Shown here piece by piece: positions 60,266 to 64,000 of a DNA stretch of 64,000 nucleotides. Location: contig CAVRNQ010000005.1 in assembly GCA_963722555.1 (NCBI GenBank), positions 496,001-560,000 of the forward strand, written 5' to 3'. The notes beneath the pieces are model-generated. The model had not been told where the DNA came from and did not search any database. It was given only the letters and a program-made list of their open reading frames with translations. A program made the position numbers and the translations under genes. This stretch comes from Bog-366 sp963722555. GTDB taxonomy: Bacteria > Acidobacteriota > Terriglobia > UBA7540. Each line of letters begins with the position of its first letter. The first letter of the stretch is position 1.

Positions 60266-61291
60266 TTAGGCGTCCAGGTATTTCACGCTCGGCCGGCCGC
60301 GCACGATACGTCCGACCGCCCAGAACTTTTCCCGGCGCTTCTTCAGGGCCGCAGAGACCCTTGCCAGATCACGCTCCGCAACAACCAACAGCAACCCCAG
60401 GCCCATGTTGAAGGTCCGCAGCATATCGTCTTCGGGAACGTTGCCCAGCCTGGCGATCAATTCGAAAATCGGCAGCGCCGGCCAGCTCCCCCGGCGAATT
60501 TCCGCTTGCGTGCCGTGGGGGAGAATGCGCGGGGTGTTGTCCGTGATGCCTCCGCCGGTAATATGCACCAGACCTTTCAGCCACCTGCGCGCGAGCAGCG
60601 GCTGAACGGCCGGCCAGTAACAGCGGTGCGGAGCCAGCAGTTCGTCCCCGAGAGTGCGGCCGAGCCCCGGCAGGGGTTTGGTGAGAGGCAGGCCCTCCTG
60701 CTCCAGCAGCACCTTGCGCGCCAGCGAGTACCCGTTCGTGTGCAGGCCCACGGAAGGCAACCCCAGGACCACATCTCCCGGCCGGATGCTGCGGCCGTCG
60801 ATGATGCGGCTTCGCCTGACCCAGCCCACGATGCAGCCCGCCAGGTCGTACTCGCCCTCGGGGTAGAAGCCGGGCATCTCGGCGGTCTCACCGCCGATCA
60901 GCGCGCAACCGACCTTGCGGCAGGCGCGCGCCAGGCCGCCCACGACTTCCGTCACCACGCGGGGGTCGAGCTTCCCTGTCGCCAGGTAATCGAGGAAGTA
61001 GAGGGGCGCCGCGCCGTGCACGGCAATGTCATTCACGCAGTGGTTGACCAGGTCCGCTCCCACCGTATGATGGCGATGCAAGGCGAAGGCGACCTTGAGC
61101 TTGGTGCCGACGCCATCCACACTCGACACCAGCACGGCGTCGCGGGGCAGACCCTCGAGGGAGAAAAATCCGCCGAAGGCGCCAACCTCTCTCAAGACAC
61201 GCTTGCTGAAAGTGCTGCGCGCCAACTGCTTGATACGTTTCTTTGCTTGGCTGGCGGCGTCGATATCGACGCCGGCGTCACGATAGCGCAT
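60266..61291 (-). CDS. purM: Phosphoribosylformylglycinamidine cyclo-ligase
   Basis: 341 residues. AIR synthase motifs: VLVSSVDGVGTKLKVAFAL, HHTVGADLVNHCVNDIAVHG, ALIGGETAEMPGFY, and GDVVLGLPSVGLHTNGYSLA. Converts FGAM to AIR in purine synthesis, the step after PurL. The stop codon lies in the target duplication of the MITE that separates it from purN, so the insertion did not change the protein end. Confidence 0.95.
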   Translation of the reverse strand: MRYRDAGVDIDAASQAKKRIKQLARSTFSKRVLREVGAFGGFFSLEGLPRDAVLVSSVDGVGTKLKVAFALHRHHTVGADLVNHCVNDIAVHGAAPLYFLDYLATGKLDPRVVTEVVGGLARACRKVGCALIGGETAEMPGFYPEGEYDLAGCIVGWVRRSRIIDGRSIRPGDVVLGLPSVGLHTNGYSLARKVLLEQEGLPLTKPLPGLGRTLGDELLAPHRCYWPAVQPLLARRWLKGLVHITGGGITDNTPRILPHGTQAEIRRGSWPALPIFELIARLGNVPEDDMLRTFNMGLGLLLVVAERDLARVSAALKKRREKFWAVGRIVRGRPSVKYLDA

Positions 61292-61405
61292 AGAAGGTCA
61301 CAAGTAACGGCCAAAAATAATAACACACGCCGTGGGCCAGGGCGGGCCGTTTTGCCTCTACCCGCCAGGTCAGGAAGGAAGGGGGCGAACGCCGGACAGG
61401 GGGGT

Positions 61406-61765
61406 AGTGTCCTAATTTGGAGGAGTGAACTCCGGATAGGGGGTCGGACCTTCAGGTCCGACACAAGCCAGGGTTTCGTGAGGGGCCTTTACAGGCTGCG
61501 GAAAAACCGTCAAAGCTGTCATCCTGAGGAGGCGAAGCCGGTCCTGAGTGAAACGAAGGAAGGACCTCTGTATTTGCTTGAAAATTCAAATACAGGGGTC
61601 CTTCGCTTCGCTCAGGATGACAGCATCGGGGCGTTTTTCCGCAGCATGTTTAGGCCCTGAAGCTTCAGGGGCTAAACCCCCGACGGAGGGCAGCCTGGTA
61701 ATGGCGGAGCTCAAGCTCCGCCCCCTACCCAATTTGGTCAAAGAAGCTCCTTAATTTGGGACACT
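61406..61765. repeat. Possible outer element with AGTGTCC ends, split by a MITE
   Basis: The ends pair in 11 of 13 positions. Part of the left side (AGTGTCCT...GGAGTGAA...GGACCTTCAGGTCCGAC) recurs at 6549-6595. No target duplication was found, so its being a mobile unit is only a guess. Confidence 0.4.
61492..61648. mobile_element. MITE-like element, copy D (157 bp), target duplication TTTA
   Basis: Ends CAGGCTGCGGAAAAAC and GTTTTTCCGCAGCATG; TTTA at 61488-61491 and 61649-61652. It cuts a GGGGCCTT/AGGCCCTGAAG palindromic host repeat whose uncut form is seen at about 6619-6635. Confidence 0.85.
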
Positions 61766-61942
61766 GCCGGAAGGACCGGCGACCTGTCCCCTTCACTCCC
61801 TCAGAGCCGGCGGCCCGCAGGAGCAGCAGACCAGGGGAGGCAGGCCCTCGGCAAAGGGGTGCGAGTGTGACTGCAAGCTGTTTGTGTCTATAGTACGAGG
61901 GTACGGCTTTCGCCAATCCTCGTTGAGGCGGGTACGCAAGGC

Positions 61943-61970
61943 TTGCAAGTGCATTACCTTGTGCTATGAT
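61943..61970 (+). promoter_or_regulatory. Likely promoter of the PilZ gene
   Basis: TTGCAA, 16 bases, TATGAT, about 38 bases before the start codon at 62009. Confidence 0.5.
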
Positions 61971-62008
61971 GGCTGGCGAGTAGGGGAAACATTCCCAGGC
62001 GAAGTATC

Positions 62009-62395
62009 ATGCCGGTGGCACGCATGGAAGGCGCTTCACCAGAGCGGGCAGCGCGGCGACGAAGCCAGCGAATCGTAATGAGAGTGCCTCTCTTCGTCAG
62101 CCCCGCCGGGGCGCCCCCGACCGCCGAATGGGAACCCGTCGAGACTCTAGTCATCAGCTTGCACGGCGGCCTGATCCGCAGCCATCAGCAATTTCCGGTG
62201 GGTACAACGCTGGACATCCGCATGCGGAACAAGCTGAGTTCCACGCGCGGCCGGGTGGTTTGGACGGGCTCGTTGGCAAACCAAATCACCTTCGAAGTGG
62301 GCTTTGAAATCCTGGGGCCGCCGGGCTTTTGGGAGATCAAGTTCCCGGTCGAGGGATCGGCTGAAAGCGCGGCATTCTCCTCCCGCCAACGCTGA
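62009..62395 (+). CDS. PilZ-domain protein
   Basis: 128 residues. The PilZ arginine motif is present (RRRSQRIVMR), while the second motif D/NxSxxG reads VISLHGG, keeping Ser and Gly but not the acidic/Asn residue. The core strands follow (VGTTLDIRMRNKLSSTRGRV, then VVWTGSLANQITFEVGFEIL). PilZ proteins bind c-di-GMP; binding here may be altered by the missing residue. It starts 38 bases after a promoter-like pair and lies just before the CBS gene, possibly in one transcript. Confidence 0.85.
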   Translation: MPVARMEGASPERAARRRSQRIVMRVPLFVSPAGAPPTAEWEPVETLVISLHGGLIRSHQQFPVGTTLDIRMRNKLSSTRGRVVWTGSLANQITFEVGFEILGPPGFWEIKFPVEGSAESAAFSSRQR

Positions 62396-62433
62396 GTGTG
62401 GCTCCAGATTTGCACCTGCCCAAGGATGGGCCC

Positions 62434-62844
62434 ATGCTGGTGCGTGACATCATGACAACCGACCTCACCACCCTGCAGGAGAATGAATCCCTGCTGGATG
62501 CGACTTTGATCTTTGCCCGCTCCAGTCTCCGCCATATCCCCATTCTGAACGCCACGAAGCTTGCCGGTATCGTCACGGAGCGGGACCTGAAACACTACAC
62601 CCCATCAATCCTGTCGGGAATTCCTGCCGAGGAGTACAACCGGCTGATGGAATCGACGCCCCTCTCCAAGATCATGACCCGCGACCCGGTTACCATCTCA
62701 CCGGACAGTCCCGTGTCGGAAGCCGCGCGAATGCTCTACGACCGGCGCATTGGGTGCCTGCTGGTGGTCGAAGACGGCGAACTGAAAGGGATCATTACGA
62801 CCACGGATATGCTCAAGTTGCTCATCCACTTGCTGAGAAAGTAG
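62434..62844 (+). CDS. CBS-domain pair protein
   Basis: 136 residues from ATG 62434, with AAGGA upstream. Two CBS domains: VRDIMTTDLTTLQENESLLD with LRHIPILNATKLAGIVTERD, and LSKIMTRDPVTISPDSPVSE with IGCLLVVEDGELKGIITTTD. Such stand-alone pairs bind adenine nucleotides and act as sensors. It begins 38 bases after the PilZ stop. Confidence 0.9.
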   Translation: MLVRDIMTTDLTTLQENESLLDATLIFARSSLRHIPILNATKLAGIVTERDLKHYTPSILSGIPAEEYNRLMESTPLSKIMTRDPVTISPDSPVSEAARMLYDRRIGCLLVVEDGELKGIITTTDMLKLLIHLLRK

Positions 62845-62999
62845 GACGCCGCTCCAGGGGGACTGGCGGGGCAAGCCACGGGGACGGGGGCTTGACTTCG
62901 GCGGGGTCCTGATGCAGCCCGGTCCCACCCGTGAACCCTGCGAGGGAGGGCCCGAGCTCGCCCCGAGCCCCCGGCGGCGGGCGAAGGAGTGGCCGCACT

Positions 63000-63674
63000 A
63001 TGGCGGGGGCGACGGCACAGGGCAGGGAGTACTCCACGGACTTCACACTGCAGACAGGTTCGCCGGGCGGGGCGACGGCCCCGGCGAGCAGACTGGCGCG
63101 TGCTTTGATCCTGGCGCTGGCTTGTGCGTTCGTCGGCGCTACGGCGGCGGCCAAGGAGAAGCCCTCAGTCCAATATCAGATTCCTCTTCCCGCGCCGCCT
63201 GATTTTTCGGCGCTCGATTGGCTGCTGGGCGAGTGGACCGGCAAGACGCTCGCCAACAGTCCCGCTGGCGACGTTCGTCTCTCCATCAGCCTCGACCTGG
63301 AAAAGCGCGTCCTGCTCTTTCGAGGAGAGGTTTCCCTGGCCGCGACCCAGACCGTGCCGGCGACTAAAGAGTCCTGGCTGGGAATCCTCAGCGCGGACCC
63401 TGGCAGAGCGGGATTCACTCTCCAGGTATTCTCCAGCACGGGCTTCATCACGCGCTATCGCGTGACGGTGGAGGGGCCGCAGGTCCGTCTGAATCCCGAG
63501 GGCGGCGACCGGCCCCCACCGGATTGGCTCTTCCGGAGAGTCCTGGAGCGCATCGGGCCGGGGGAATTCACCGAAACCGTGCAGGTAGCGCCTCCGGCCA
63601 AGCCCTTCTTTGACTATTACACCGCCAAGTTCGCGCGGGTGCCTCCCCCGGCAAAACCCAACCCTGCCCCCTGA
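63000..63674 (+). CDS. Secreted protein of unknown function
   Basis: 224 residues from ATG 63000; an upstream start at 62931 is in frame but unlikely. A hydrophobic segment at about 31-48 (ARALILALACAFVGATAAAK) would be a late signal peptide, so the true start may be nearer to it. The rest is a beta-rich domain (DFSALDWLLGEWTGKT, RLSISLDLEKRVLLFRGEVS, FITRYRVTVEGPQVRLNPEG) resembling lipocalin-like or DUF1579-like domains by the WLLGEWTG motif. Function not known. Confidence 0.65.
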   Translation: MAGATAQGREYSTDFTLQTGSPGGATAPASRLARALILALACAFVGATAAAKEKPSVQYQIPLPAPPDFSALDWLLGEWTGKTLANSPAGDVRLSISLDLEKRVLLFRGEVSLAATQTVPATKESWLGILSADPGRAGFTLQVFSSTGFITRYRVTVEGPQVRLNPEGGDRPPPDWLFRRVLERIGPGEFTETVQVAPPAKPFFDYYTAKFARVPPPAKPNPAP

Positions 63675-63796
63675 CTGCACATCGAACCCGAAGGAGGTGT
63701 AATATTCTTCTGGGCCGAATTCGGGCTGGCCTCCTGCGGGTCTGGGCAGGGAACCCTGCCTGAACTCATCCGCCCAATCCCCGAGGAGAAGATCGC

Positions 63797-64000
63797 ATGT
63801 CTACCTGGAAAAAGGTTGCGCTTATTGTAGTGATTGCCCTGGTCGTCATCGTCGCGGGGCTGGCCATCGCCATCCCCTTGCTCTTGGATGTCGATCGTTA
63901 TCGGCCGGCAGTGGTCGCCCAAATCCAGCAGGAGACGGGGAAACCCTCTCAAATCGGGCGCTTGGCTCTTACCATTCTCCCGCAAGTCGCCATCCGCGTG
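63797..64000 (+). CDS. AsmA-family protein, N-terminal fragment
   Basis: The first 68 residues before the window ends. GAGGAGAA precedes the ATG. A membrane anchor (about 6-29, KVALIVVIALVVIVAGLAIA) is followed by LDVDRYRPAVVAQIQQETGK and IGRLALTILPQVAIRV, the typical AsmA start. AsmA-like proteins are large inner-membrane proteins thought to move phospholipids to the outer membrane. Confidence 0.85.
   Translation, partial: MSTWKKVALIVVIALVVIVAGLAIAIPLLLDVDRYRPAVVAQIQQETGKPSQIGRLALTILPQVAIRV

Larger units (their letters stand above)
61292..62008. other. Repeat nest between purM and the PilZ gene
   Basis: About 717 bases. A possible element with ends AGTGTCCTAATTT (61406-61418) and AATTTGGGACACT (61753-61765) encloses a host repeat of small palindromes, which itself is split by a MITE (61492-61648). 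A promoter pair lies at 61943-61970. No gene. Confidence 0.5.

Overview
The window reads as a chromosomal piece of a high-GC Gram-negative bacterium, most likely an Acidobacteriota member. This is inferred from three things: two large orphan FtsX/MacB-type permeases of the 'ADOP' kind (one with its own PadR repressor gene directly upstream), many dispersed palindromic repeats between genes, and a flagellar cluster whose order fits that phylum. Taxonomy was not tested by any search.

Layout. 1-6500: the N-terminal part of a secreted TIM-barrel sugar isomerase-like protein, an orphan two-helix membrane protein of AT-richer composition, an ABC-F ATPase and a secreted protein of unknown function. 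6904-12441: a giant alpha-2-macroglobulin with an intact thioester motif and an unexpected Crp-type winged helix at its C-terminus. 13265-15778: an intact ADOP permease. 15779-17308: a repeat-rich spacer.

17309-42673 is one long minus-strand flagellar locus. In transcription order: a sigma54 activator without a DNA-binding domain, a histidine kinase and an NtrC-type regulator; flgB, flgC, fliE, fliF, fliG, fliH, fliI, fliJ, fliK, flgD, flgE, fliL, a short fliN, fliO, fliP, fliQ, fliR, flhB, flhA, fliA, fliM, a long fliN/fliY-like gene and an MshEN-domain protein. It encodes the basal body, export gate, export ATPase, hook and switch. Filament, distal rod, P/L-ring and stator genes are not in the window. 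A kinase/OmpR regulator pair and an HD-GYP response regulator lie upstream (43277-46383).

46384-52440 is accessory: the tail of a lost permease gene, an RHH/PIN toxin-antitoxin pair with a near-leaderless promoter, a second ADOP permease gene split by a 1330-bp IS4-family insertion with a 10-bp target duplication, and its PadR gene with a likely operator. 52515-64000 holds an S9 peptidase, a frameshifted REP-associated transposase (RAYT) among REP hairpins, a degenerate GGDEF membrane protein, an orphan HicB-like protein, tyrS, a second RHH/PIN pair, purN, purM, a PilZ protein, a CBS protein, a secreted hypothetical protein and the start of an AsmA-like gene.

Mobile small repeats are the second theme. 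I can define a MITE-like family (four copies, each with a 4-bp target duplication; two copies supply each other's empty site), a REP family tied to the RAYT, a double-hairpin GTAGCGC family, and several others. No tRNA, rRNA or CRISPR array was recognised.
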